Of a DNA stretch of 34,479 nucleotides, positions 1 through 5,815 are shown one piece after another (the first letter of the stretch is position 1; each line of letters begins with the position of its first letter). This DNA comes from a virus. A program made the translations under genes and the position numbers. The DNA lies in IMG/VR virus record IMGVR_UViG_3300020411_003746, positions 1 through 34,479 of that record; one strand, 5' to 3'. The notes beneath the pieces are model-generated. The model worked only from the letters and a program-made list of their open reading frames with translations, was not told the DNA's origin and ran no database searches.

Positions 1-5
1 ACTGA

Positions 6-326
6 GTGACAGACCCGCACTCCTATGGTAAACGTAAATTTTATAACGAAGTAAGAGAATATGATGCATCCCTTGAACCTTGGCTAAGAGCTGAGTATAG
101 AAACCTATCTGACGCTGAACAAGCGTTCTATCAATACAAAAGTGAAAAAGAAAAATCTAATCCTAGTCTCCTAAAAAGATTTTTTAATGCTTTAAATTTT
201 TCATCTTTTTCGATGGGTGGAATAACAAACAAATCAATTGAAGATTATCTTTCACAAGCTAGAGATCATTATGATCTTGAGCAAAGAGAGAGAAATCTCA
301 TGAATGGAAATGTGAGGTTCGCATGA
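6..326 (+). CDS. Hypothetical protein, 106 aa, GTG start
   Basis: I do not recognise this protein. It is charged and soluble-looking, rich in Tyr, Glu and Lys, with no signal peptide or clear membrane segment. An in-frame TGA occupies positions 3-5 directly before the GTG, so the GTG at 6 is the first possible start, and the next in-frame ATG is past the middle of the gene. The gene lies just upstream of a gp59-gp32 pair, a region where T4-like phages carry small replication and transcription accessory genes (gp33 in T4). No gp33 signature is visible: the C-terminus lacks the short hydrophobic clamp-binding tail of T4 gp33. Its stop overlaps the ATG of the next small gene (ATGA), which suggests co-translation. 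Confidence 0.65.
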   Translation: MTDPHSYGKRKFYNEVREYDASLEPWLRAEYRNLSDAEQAFYQYKSEKEKSNPSLLKRFFNALNFSSFSMGGITNKSIEDYLSQARDHYDLEQRERNLMNGNVRFA

Positions 327-409
327 ATAAAATCAGAAAAGAACTTTACACTTCATCCGTGGTATTAACACTCATTGGATTTTTACTTTATTGGCCAAAT
401 TACTATTGA
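323..409 (+). CDS. Putative 28-aa single-span membrane peptide
   Basis: This short reading frame begins with an ATG that overlaps the TGA of the 106-aa gene (ATGA). It encodes a basic N-terminus (MNKIRKELY) followed by a hydrophobic stretch (SSVVLTLIGFLLYW) long enough for one membrane helix, then a short polar end. The coupled start and the well-formed membrane segment are the only support, because frames of this length arise easily by chance. Its stop codon lies inside the -35 box of the downstream promoter. Function is unknown; small membrane peptides are common among phage early genes. Confidence 0.35.
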   Translation: MNKIRKELYTSSVVLTLIGFLLYWPNYY

Positions 410-434
410 CAAATTAAGTATTCCATGTTAATAT
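406..434 (+). promoter_or_regulatory. Sigma70-type promoter
   Basis: A perfect -35 box TTGACA lies at 406-411 and a -10 box TAATAT at 429-434, separated by 17 bp. A perfect TATAAT also lies at 432-437, but with a 20-bp spacer. Transcription would start near 441. The -35 box overlaps the end of the 28-aa frame. Such promoters are used by host RNA polymerase early in infection. Confidence 0.6.
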
Positions 435-436
435 AA

Positions 437-444
437 TATAAATA
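437..444 (+). promoter_or_regulatory. T4-type late promoter TATAAATA
   Basis: A perfect match to the T4 late promoter (TATAAATA), read by RNA polymerase carrying gp55 with gp33 and the sliding clamp. It sits just downstream of the sigma70-type -10 box. By the T4 rule (box at -13 to -6) transcription would start near 450, so the 81-aa gene and probably gp59 could be transcribed both early and late. Confidence 0.6.
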
Positions 445-489
445 CTTCTGTAGGGAAGCTTTTCTAAAAGTTTTCTCTGCGGAAGTATT
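441..489 (+). promoter_or_regulatory. Leader hairpin (10-bp stem)
   Basis: AATACTTCTG (441-450) pairs with CGGAAGTATT (480-489), giving a 10-bp stem with one G-U pair. It encloses about 29 nt that can fold a little further (CTTTT...AAAAG). The 5' arm coincides with the predicted start of the early transcript, whereas a late transcript starting near 450 would lack it. The stem ends before the Shine-Dalgarno sequence at 502-510. Confidence 0.45.
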
Positions 490-508
490 AAACTAACGCG
501 GAAAGGAG

Positions 509-754
509 GTGGTCATAGGTATCTCTATTACGTATGAAATGCTTGAAAATCATGAAAGAAAGTGGGGCAAAAAGTTAAATCTAGGTGCTGATATTCCCAT
601 ATCGCACGTCAATCCATTCTCTAAAAAACCTGTAGATGATGTACCTGGTGATTATTCTCCAAAACAAAAGACTAAAAAGAAAAGTAAAAAGTCTTATTAT
701 AAAAATGATAGGCGACTGACTTTAGCAAAAAATAATTATGCTGAGAGGTTTTGA
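509..754 (+). CDS. Small basic protein upstream of gp59 (start uncertain)
   Basis: This protein of up to 81 aa is unrecognised. It has a Lys-rich C-terminal half, including the run KQKTKKKSKKS, which would suit a nucleic-acid-binding role. It lies where T4 places gene 33, the late-transcription coactivator, directly before gene 59, but no gp33 motif is visible. The start is problematic. The GTG at 509 lies inside a near-perfect Shine-Dalgarno sequence (AAAGGAGGT, 502-510) and so cannot be served by it. At the ideal distance the frame offers only non-standard codons (ATA at 515, ATC at 521, ATT at 527), and the first in-frame ATG is at 539, giving 71 aa. The stop overlaps the next start by 17 nt, suggesting coupling to gp59. 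Confidence 0.55.
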   Translation: MVIGISITYEMLENHERKWGKKLNLGADIPISHVNPFSKKPVDDVPGDYSPKQKTKKKSKKSYYKNDRRLTLAKNNYAERF

Positions 755-1382
755 CGTATATAAAACTTATCTTGCTTTAAAGAGACACTTCAACTCTGAT
801 AGATATAATTACTTCAATTATTCTTTTAAGAACAGAGGTGTCTCCGCAAGATACACTACATATCAAAATAGAAATGATGTTTTTTATTTTGAGAGTCTAG
901 CAAAAGATCTAAAAAAACATGATGAGGTAGAAGGGTTTCTTGTTGCTAATTTTGTATACAATCCCTCAATGTGGGTTGGAGAAATGTATGGTGATGAATG
1001 TAAACGAGTTTACTCTGAATGGAAAAAACAAGTAGAATCATTATCATATAAATTTAAAGAAGATATTGATACTCTATATGATTTAATTGACAATTTTAAT
1101 AATAGTGATTTGGGTTTAGAGTTGGGGTTTGATAGAATTTTTACTGTTGAACAAGGTCAACATCCTGTTTTATTAGAACAAGTATTGGGAAGACATATTA
1201 GTTTAGAGTCTGCAATTATTATGAATAAAATATTATCTTTTATTGGTGATTGGAATAATAAAATACTTGATAAGGTTGTTTGGCCAGATGTTTGCCGCAG
1301 AATGATTAAATATGATCCATTTTTAAAAATAGATGATATATCAAAATATAAAAAAATAATGTTGACCCGACTTGACATTTGA
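738..1382 (+). CDS. 59: gp59, helicase loader
   Basis: T4 gp59 loads the replicative helicase gp41 onto gp32-coated single-stranded DNA at forks and recombination intermediates. This 214-aa protein has T4 length (217 aa), and from memory the N-terminal half aligns with it: DVYKTYLALKRHF matches the T4 segment SVYKLYLMIKQHM, followed by a shared YQxRxDxxFF-like stretch, a VANxxxNPxxWVGE-like segment and KFKEDI. The ATG at 738 gives the N-terminus expected from this match, although no good Shine-Dalgarno sequence precedes it. The start lies inside the end of the upstream gene, so translational coupling is likely. gp32 follows, the same order (59 then 32) as in T4. The C-terminal half is more diverged. 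Confidence 0.85.
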   Translation: MLRGFDVYKTYLALKRHFNSDRYNYFNYSFKNRGVSARYTTYQNRNDVFYFESLAKDLKKHDEVEGFLVANFVYNPSMWVGEMYGDECKRVYSEWKKQVESLSYKFKEDIDTLYDLIDNFNNSDLGLELGFDRIFTVEQGQHPVLLEQVLGRHISLESAIIMNKILSFIGDWNNKILDKVVWPDVCRRMIKYDPFLKIDDISKYKKIMLTRLDI

Positions 1383-1400
1383 TTATAAATAGAGTATAAT
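1372..1400 (+). promoter_or_regulatory. Perfect sigma70-type promoter before gp32
   Basis: TTGACA (1372-1377) and TATAAT (1395-1400) are both perfect and separated by exactly 17 bp. The -35 box overlaps the last codons of gp59. Transcription would start near 1407, leaving a leader of about 50 nt before the gp32 ATG. A strong early promoter fits the large amount of gp32 needed for replication. Confidence 0.7.
1384..1391 (+). promoter_or_regulatory. T4-type late promoter nested in the gp32 promoter
   Basis: A perfect TATAAATA lies wholly within the 17-bp spacer of the sigma70-type promoter. Its predicted start, near 1397, is about 10 bp upstream of the early start. In T4, gene 32 is likewise transcribed from several promoter classes, including a late one. 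Confidence 0.6.
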
Positions 1401-1447
1401 ATTATGTATAGTGTGAATCAGATGAAATATATTAAACAATCAAATAT

Positions 1448-1453
1448 AAGGAG
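1448..1453 (+). promoter_or_regulatory. gp32 ribosome binding site in an AT-rich leader
   Basis: AAGGAG lies 5 nt before the gp32 ATG at 1459, one of the best ribosome binding sites in the window. The leader before it (about 1407-1447) is almost pure A/T with no stable hairpin. T4 gp32 represses its own translation by binding such an unstructured leader. A similar operator here is inferred, not shown. Confidence 0.6.
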
Positions 1454-1458
1454 ATACG

Positions 1459-2391
1459 ATGAATTCATTTTCTGATTTAAAAAAATCCCGTCAAAAATCA
1501 ATTGACAAAATCAACCAAAAACTTCAAGAACAAACAGAATCCTCAAAAGGATTTGTTGAAGATACTCGCTTCTGGAAAGCAGATCTAGACAAGTCTGGAA
1601 ATGGCTATGCGGTTATTAGGTTTCTTCCCGCACCACCAGATGAAGATTTGCCTTGGGCAAAAACTTGGAATCATGGTTTTCAAGGAGTTGGTGGATGGTA
1701 CATTGAAGAATGTCCAACTACTATTGGTAAAAAATGTCCTGTTTGTGAATATAATTCTACTTTGTGGAATTCTGGAATTGAAGCAAACAAAGACATTGCT
1801 CGTAAACAAAAGAGACGTTTAGTTTATGTCTCAAATGTTCTTATTGTTAAAGATCCTGCTAATCCAGCAAATGAAGGTCAAGTGAGACTTTTCAAATATG
1901 GTAAAAAGATCTTTGATAAAGTTAATGATCTTATGAATCCTCAATTTGAAGATGAAACACCAATTAATCCATTTGATCTTTGGGAAGGTGCGGACTTTAG
2001 ATTGAAGATTAGAAAAGTTGATGGATTTAATAATTTTGATAAATCTGAATTTGATTCACCATCACCACTTTATGATGGTGATGATACAAGACTTGAGGCT
2101 CTTTGGAAGTCAGAAAATTCTTTGATAGAATTTACTGCTCCAGAAAAGTTTAAAGAATTTTCTGATCTTAAATCTAGATTGGATAGAGTTTTAAACGCTG
2201 ATACTGAACTTCAAGTTCCAGTAGAATCAAATAGGATGTCTGAAATGATGGAAAAGTCTAATCCTAATAAAGTTCCATTTGAAGGTGGCCAATCAATGAA
2301 CACTCCTGTTCAAGAAACTGTTGCTTCAACCGCTGAAGACGAAACTGATGAATCATTGTCATATTTTCAAAAATTGGCAAATGAACAGTAA
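1459..2391 (+). CDS. 32: gp32, single-stranded DNA-binding protein
   Basis: gp32 coats single-stranded DNA cooperatively during replication, recombination and repair, and contacts gp59, the polymerase and recombination proteins. The 310-aa length matches T4 gp32 (301 aa). The basic N-terminus (LKKSRQKS, residues 7-14) corresponds to the cooperativity region. The zinc site is visible as His72, Cys85, Cys93 and Cys96, the H-x12-C-x7-C-x2-C variant of T4's His64-Cys77-Cys87-Cys90. Aromatic-rich segments (RFWK near 37, WYIEE near 80) belong to the OB-type core. The C-terminal tail from about residue 285 is acidic (AEDETDE), as expected for the protein-protein interaction domain. The start is fixed by AAGGAG 5 nt upstream. 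The gene is converging with the - strand block and stops 20 nt short of it. Confidence 0.95.
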   Translation: MNSFSDLKKSRQKSIDKINQKLQEQTESSKGFVEDTRFWKADLDKSGNGYAVIRFLPAPPDEDLPWAKTWNHGFQGVGGWYIEECPTTIGKKCPVCEYNSTLWNSGIEANKDIARKQKRRLVYVSNVLIVKDPANPANEGQVRLFKYGKKIFDKVNDLMNPQFEDETPINPFDLWEGADFRLKIRKVDGFNNFDKSEFDSPSPLYDGDDTRLEALWKSENSLIEFTAPEKFKEFSDLKSRLDRVLNADTELQVPVESNRMSEMMEKSNPNKVPFEGGQSMNTPVQETVASTAEDETDESLSYFQKLANEQ

Positions 2392-2405
2392 TTAGTTTAG
2401 TAATT

Positions 2406-2441
2406 GGGGCTTAACCGTAATTTAATTTAAGCTTAAGCCCC
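2406..2441. terminator. Hairpin between convergent genes, possible bidirectional terminator
   Basis: GGGGCTTAA (2406-2414) and TTAAGCCCC (2433-2441) form a perfect 9-bp stem with an 18-nt loop, placed between the gp32 stop and the convergent 623-aa gene, whose stop codon it overlaps. Neither side carries a clear U-run, so the hairpin may stall polymerase or protect 3' ends rather than act as a classic intrinsic terminator. Confidence 0.45.
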
Positions 2442-4282
2442 ATCAAGTCAGTTGCACTAGAAGATACATTAAAATTAAAACTATGTCCACCTGTTGTGAT
2501 ATGAGAAGGTGAACTATTATCTACAAAAACTGGTGAAGAACTATTTCCACCATAACCTGGTGAGTTCATGAGAGAGGAATTCCATCCAAGCATCATTCCA
2601 TTTTCTAATGATTTCGCTGGGTTTGGTAAAAAAGTACCTTCAAAATTATCATCTGGATCACTTCTAAAAATACCAGATTCATAAGGGTTGAAAAATTTAT
2701 CCCAGAAATCCGGATTTTTCTTGTAGAAATCTTCTTCTTTCATAGGTCGCGTATAATTTTCTAAATCAGCTGGATTAATATTTAATTTTTTCATTATTTC
2801 GGCGTTAATGCGACTTGGGGGAAAAATATAATATCCATTATCTACTAATTCTTTAATGGTGAGTCCTGAAATATCTTCAATTAGTTTTCTATCTGTATCA
2901 GACATACTAGCATAATATTTTTCAACAGGGACACTATATTTTTGTTTAAAAATGAATGAAAGTGGTACATTAGAAGGATCATAATTTGGATTATCCATAT
3001 CATTTTTATACATAAATGCGCCTTCATCCATCCCTTTTCTATCCATTCGATATCCTTTTGAGTCACCGGGCCAACGCATTGCACCAATACCACTTGGATT
3101 GATCCAATTCTCAGGATTCTTTGCTGAATCTAATATAGAATCAGCTTCTTTACCAATTGCATCCATCATTTTTGCGATTCTTTCTCCACCAAAATAACCA
3201 AGAACTGCACCCAATATACTTCCAATTAAAAATCCAATAATATTTCCTGGTCCTGGAAATATTGATCCAATGGCCATTCCTGCAAATCCACCCTTTACTG
3301 CACCAGTAAGTGCTCCAACTCCACCAGAACTAGTTCCACCAAGAGCAGCGCCAACTATTGCAGAAAATTTTGAGGTATCCCATTCTTCAGCTTTAAAATA
3401 TCCAGCAATACCGTCAAATATTATAGGTAGAACTGAAAAACCTATTTTACTCATTGCAGCAGCAATACCTAATCCAGCAAATGCGCTTCCTGCTCCAAAT
3501 TTAAATCCTGTAAGAGCTTTTACCCAAGCTATACTTCTAAATTGATTTAATAAGACTGCTCTTAAACCACGTAATAGTCCACCCTTTCTTGGACCCTTAC
3601 CATCTTTACCTGATGGGCTTCCAAATATTAATGTTCTTGCTAATGAAGCTACTCCTAGTGATGCTAATATTGTACTACCTAAAGATAAACCATCACCAAG
3701 AAGATCATCTGGGAGTAATTGTGTAAACCATTCAGAAGAATCTAGTTCTAAACCTTCAATATAATCTCTTAATTTTGTCATTGCTGCAATAATAAGTCCG
3801 CCTAAACCCATTAAACCTAAACTTTTTAAATCAAATCCTTTTGCTCTTTCTTCAGAACCTACTCTTTTTGATGTTCCTTCTATTATTTTTGGTGCGTTTT
3901 CTCTTTTTGCTTCAATGAAAGCTAATGGATCTGATATAATTTTAACGGGTAATGGTTCTTTAAATAATCTTTCTAAATTACTCATCCATAATGTATTTTG
4001 TCCTGGACTACCAGATGATTGTACTCTTGAAACAGGACTAGATGTTCCTCTTGCAAATGGACTAGATAACATTCCATACATACTTGCTTGAGCAAATCCA
4101 GGAAGAAAACCCAAAGCAGATGATGTTAATCCCATCATTTTTGATTCTGTTGCTCTTCTTAAATTACCAGTAGTTTGTGATTGTAAATTTCTTGCGAAAT
4201 CTGCTAAACTTTCTGATCTACCAAGTCTTAATTGCTGTTGACCAAAAGATTTAGTTCCTGTTCCCCCGTATGCTTGTGCCAT
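2411..4282 (-). CDS. Probable tail tape measure protein (gp29-type)
   Basis: A 623-aa, Gly/Ala-rich protein with several strongly hydrophobic stretches at about residues 154-168, 200-220, 262-290 and 306-366. The last is a Gly-rich, glycine-zipper-like run. Tape measure proteins set tail length, occupy the tube lumen and typically carry such hydrophobic segments. T4's tape measure, gp29, is 590 aa, close in size. The main argument is position: the gene directly follows gp26 and its frameshifted extension, the arrangement of tail-assembly chaperones before the tape measure in long-tailed phages. I see no direct sequence match to gp29, so the call is synteny plus composition. The ATG lies 1 nt after the stop of the -1-frame extension and has no clear Shine-Dalgarno sequence, so translation may depend on ribosomes finishing that frame. 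A membrane-active or other structural role is the alternative. Confidence 0.6.
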   Translation of the reverse strand: MAQAYGGTGTKSFGQQQLRLGRSESLADFARNLQSQTTGNLRRATESKMMGLTSSALGFLPGFAQASMYGMLSSPFARGTSSPVSRVQSSGSPGQNTLWMSNLERLFKEPLPVKIISDPLAFIEAKRENAPKIIEGTSKRVGSEERAKGFDLKSLGLMGLGGLIIAAMTKLRDYIEGLELDSSEWFTQLLPDDLLGDGLSLGSTILASLGVASLARTLIFGSPSGKDGKGPRKGGLLRGLRAVLLNQFRSIAWVKALTGFKFGAGSAFAGLGIAAAMSKIGFSVLPIIFDGIAGYFKAEEWDTSKFSAIVGAALGGTSSGGVGALTGAVKGGFAGMAIGSIFPGPGNIIGFLIGSILGAVLGYFGGERIAKMMDAIGKEADSILDSAKNPENWINPSGIGAMRWPGDSKGYRMDRKGMDEGAFMYKNDMDNPNYDPSNVPLSFIFKQKYSVPVEKYYASMSDTDRKLIEDISGLTIKELVDNGYYIFPPSRINAEIMKKLNINPADLENYTRPMKEEDFYKKNPDFWDKFFNPYESGIFRSDPDDNFEGTFLPNPAKSLENGMMLGWNSSLMNSPGYGGNSSSPVFVDNSSPSHITTGGHSFNFNVSSSATDLMGLKLKLNYG

Positions 4283-4283
4283 A

Positions 4284-5188
4284 TTAATATCTTTGCTGTT
4301 GTTGTTGTTCTTTTAATTTTTGTTCTTGTTCTTTTAACCAATTTACTAATAATTCAAGATATATTTGTCTCTCCCAAGGCATCATTTCATTTAACTCTGT
4401 CAGTGAATATTTATGATGTTGCATCAATCCGAAATTCGTCAAATAATGAGATTCGAGATTTTCATGATTGAGCGCTATCCTAAAAAATCCTGCAAGCCCC
4501 TAAGAATAACGATTTCTTCACTACCACAAGCTGGACATTTGTAATTTATTTCATGATATATTGTTGGAGAAGTTTCATAAAACTGTTGAACTTTTAACAT
4601 TTGTTCTTGCGTCAATTGTTCAAAAAATTCTATTCTTTCTTCTTTTGTATAATCTTTAGTTTCATGCATTTTTTCACCTTCTTGTATAAATTCAATACCT
4701 GAAGATAAAAATTCTATTATGTTGTCAGTATTATCATCTGTTAATGATAATAGTCCAGCGGTTAATGTTGGATATTTTAATATAAGTGTAATATCATCAG
4801 TTATTTTTACATTTTTATTGTGTATTGGATTATATTGAATTTTTACTTCTTTTAAATCCAGTTTCATTTGTGTTATATGTTTACATGGATTTGAATCATC
4901 AGAATGTTTAAATTGCATATCAATAACATCACCAATTGAATGTATTCTTAGTTGTAAAAACAACCATTCTATATCAAATGTTGGTAGTTTTTCAATATCA
5001 AGTTCTGATATCATACAATTGTTTACAATTTGTTTTATTGCATTAATTTTTTCAACTTCATCTTCACCTTGGTTAGCCATAAGAAGTATTTTTTCTTCTT
5101 TAACTAAAAATGGTCTAAATGTTATTTGATTTCTAGTTGATGGTAATTCTGTTGAAAATGTCGGGACATCAATTTTTGGTAAAGGCAT
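4284..5188 (-). CDS. gp26 with -1 frameshifted extension (predicted 301-aa fusion)
   Basis: Ribosomes that slip back one base on T TTT TTA (4481-4487) would read 236 codons of gp26 and then 65 more in the -1 frame, ending at TAA 4284-4286. The extension contains LTELNEMMPWERQIYLELL and then a Glu/Lys/Gln-rich helical tail. In the -1 frame a TAG lies about four codons upstream of the slippery site and the first ATG lies well inside, without a Shine-Dalgarno sequence, so the extension has no good start of its own. It fills almost the whole gap between gp26 and the tape-measure candidate. Phages of the lambda type make tail-assembly chaperones G and GT this way. In T4, gp26 and gp51 are separate genes. 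The slippery site and frame geometry are seen directly; the chaperone role is inferred. Confidence 0.7.
4475..5188 (-). CDS. 26: gp26-like baseplate hub / tail assembly protein
   Basis: This 237-aa protein matches the T4 gp26 family in length (T4 gp26 is 208 aa) and layout: an N-terminal stretch with TFRPFLVKEEKILLMA, a central segment on the theme DIEWLFLQLRIHSIGD, and a C-terminal metal-binding-like end with Cys218-x2-Cys221 followed by GLQDFLG. A further Cys102-x-His104 pair may complete a zinc site. In T4, gp26 is needed for assembly of the baseplate hub. Because family members behave like tape-measure chaperones in other phages, assembly factor and structural roles are both possible. Translation starts at an ATG preceded by GGAGAAA (7-nt spacing). 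The last codons contain the slippery heptamer, so this 0-frame product would be the shorter and probably major one. Confidence 0.8.
   Translation of the reverse strand: MPLPKIDVPTFSTELPSTRNQITFRPFLVKEEKILLMANQGEDEVEKINAIKQIVNNCMISELDIEKLPTFDIEWLFLQLRIHSIGDVIDMQFKHSDDSNPCKHITQMKLDLKEVKIQYNPIHNKNVKITDDITLILKYPTLTAGLLSLTDDNTDNIIEFLSSGIEFIQEGEKMHETKDYTKEERIEFFEQLTQEQMLKVQQFYETSPTIYHEINYKCPACGSEEIVILRGLQDFLG
4481..4487 (-). other. -1 frameshift slippery heptamer T TTT TTA
   Basis: Read on the - strand, gp26 codons GAT TTT TTA GGA TAG place the heptamer T|TTT|TTA in exactly the X XXY YYZ register required for tandem -1 slippage. The 0-frame stop follows one codon later. Re-pairing in the -1 frame continues AGG ATA GCG into a 65-codon open frame. 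I see no strong stimulatory hairpin just downstream, so efficiency cannot be judged. Confidence 0.75.
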
Positions 5189-5203
5189 AATATTTCTCCA
5201 TAA

Positions 5204-5815
5204 TTATTGATAAATTCTTTGCCAACGAGAGTAGGCAATTACAACTTGAAGCTTCATTACTTCATTTGATGAAAAACTTAAATTTATTGGATTTACTTGT
5301 TTTGGGAAAGCTTCATGTAGTTGTATCATATATTCTTTTTCATAATTATTACTAGTTGTACTTAAATCTTTTTTTAATTTACAGATCACAACCGTTCCAT
5401 AATAATCTTTAGGATAAACTTGGATGTTGTTTGTTAAATACTCTCTATTTCTTTTTTTATTTGTTAATGGCATAATCAATTCTTGCCAATCATCAAAAAA
5501 GTTTTTCACAAACATATCATCTGTTAGATTGAATGTTAATGTTAAAGTATCATTAAAATTATTTGAATGTACAAATTCTCTTGAAACACTTCCTGTTCTA
5601 AAACTCTGTGTTGCTAAATTTCTTCCAGGAAAATTTGTAGCTTCACAAAAATATGACATATCTTCCAAACTTTTATTGTAATCAAGAGTGTTAAAATGAT
5701 TTGCTACTTTTGGATTAGTTGTTGGTAGAGTCACGGACTTTAATAAAAATTTATTGGCTTTTGATATTCCGCCATGTTCTTGTAATTTTGATATGAAAGA
5801 AGTTGATGTATACAT
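5204..5815 (-). CDS. gp19-fold tail tube paralog (gp54-like candidate)
   Basis: This 203-aa protein has the layout of the T4 tail-tube fold: a segment CEATNFPGRN (T4 gp19 has CKATALPAGI), a central region NDTLTLTFNLTDD-xx-VKNFFDDWQ comparable to gp19 DDWTVTVMNDE...RQKFVDWQ, and a final strand ending with an aromatic (VIAYSRWQ; gp19 ends LALDYWE). It is longer than gp19 (163 aa), and the main tube gene normally lies near the sheath gene in another cluster. I therefore favour a baseplate tube-initiator paralog such as gp54, which shares this fold, but the main tube protein cannot be excluded. The start overlaps the upstream stop in a TAATG junction. Confidence 0.6.
   Translation of the reverse strand: MYTSTSFISKLQEHGGISKANKFLLKSVTLPTTNPKVANHFNTLDYNKSLEDMSYFCEATNFPGRNLATQSFRTGSVSREFVHSNNFNDTLTLTFNLTDDMFVKNFFDDWQELIMPLTNKKRNREYLTNNIQVYPKDYYGTVVICKLKKDLSTTSNNYEKEYMIQLHEAFPKQVNPINLSFSSNEVMKLQVVIAYSRWQRIYQ

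Noticed and set aside
509-754. Naming the 81-aa gene gp33
   Set aside because: Its position directly before gp59 fits T4 gene 33, but the protein is Lys-rich and lacks the acidic character and hydrophobic C-terminal clamp-binding tail of gp33.
1422-1475. Upstream ATG in the gp32 leader opening a 17-codon overlapping frame
   Set aside because: No ribosome binding site precedes it, whereas gp32 itself has an excellent one. Such frames are expected in AT-rich leaders.
3270-3545. 91-aa Pro/Ala-rich + strand frame inside the 623-aa gene
   Set aside because: Its composition is the mirror of the Gly/Ala-rich - strand coding region, so it is a shadow frame.
4408-4415. CATAAATA on the - strand upstream of the tape-measure candidate
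   Set aside because: It is a one-base variant of the late box lying inside the frameshift extension. Similar near-matches occur inside other genes, so chance is likely.
4284-4430. A free-standing small gene (gp51-type) starting at an internal ATG in the -1 frame
   Set aside because: The first ATG in that frame has no Shine-Dalgarno sequence and would drop the first part of the open frame. Frameshifting from gp26 explains the whole frame better.
4232-4471. 79-aa + strand frame opposite the gp26/tape-measure gap
   Set aside because: It lies antisense to the -1-frame extension of gp26, has no ribosome binding site and encodes a hydrophobic, Val-rich sequence typical of reverse-strand shadows.
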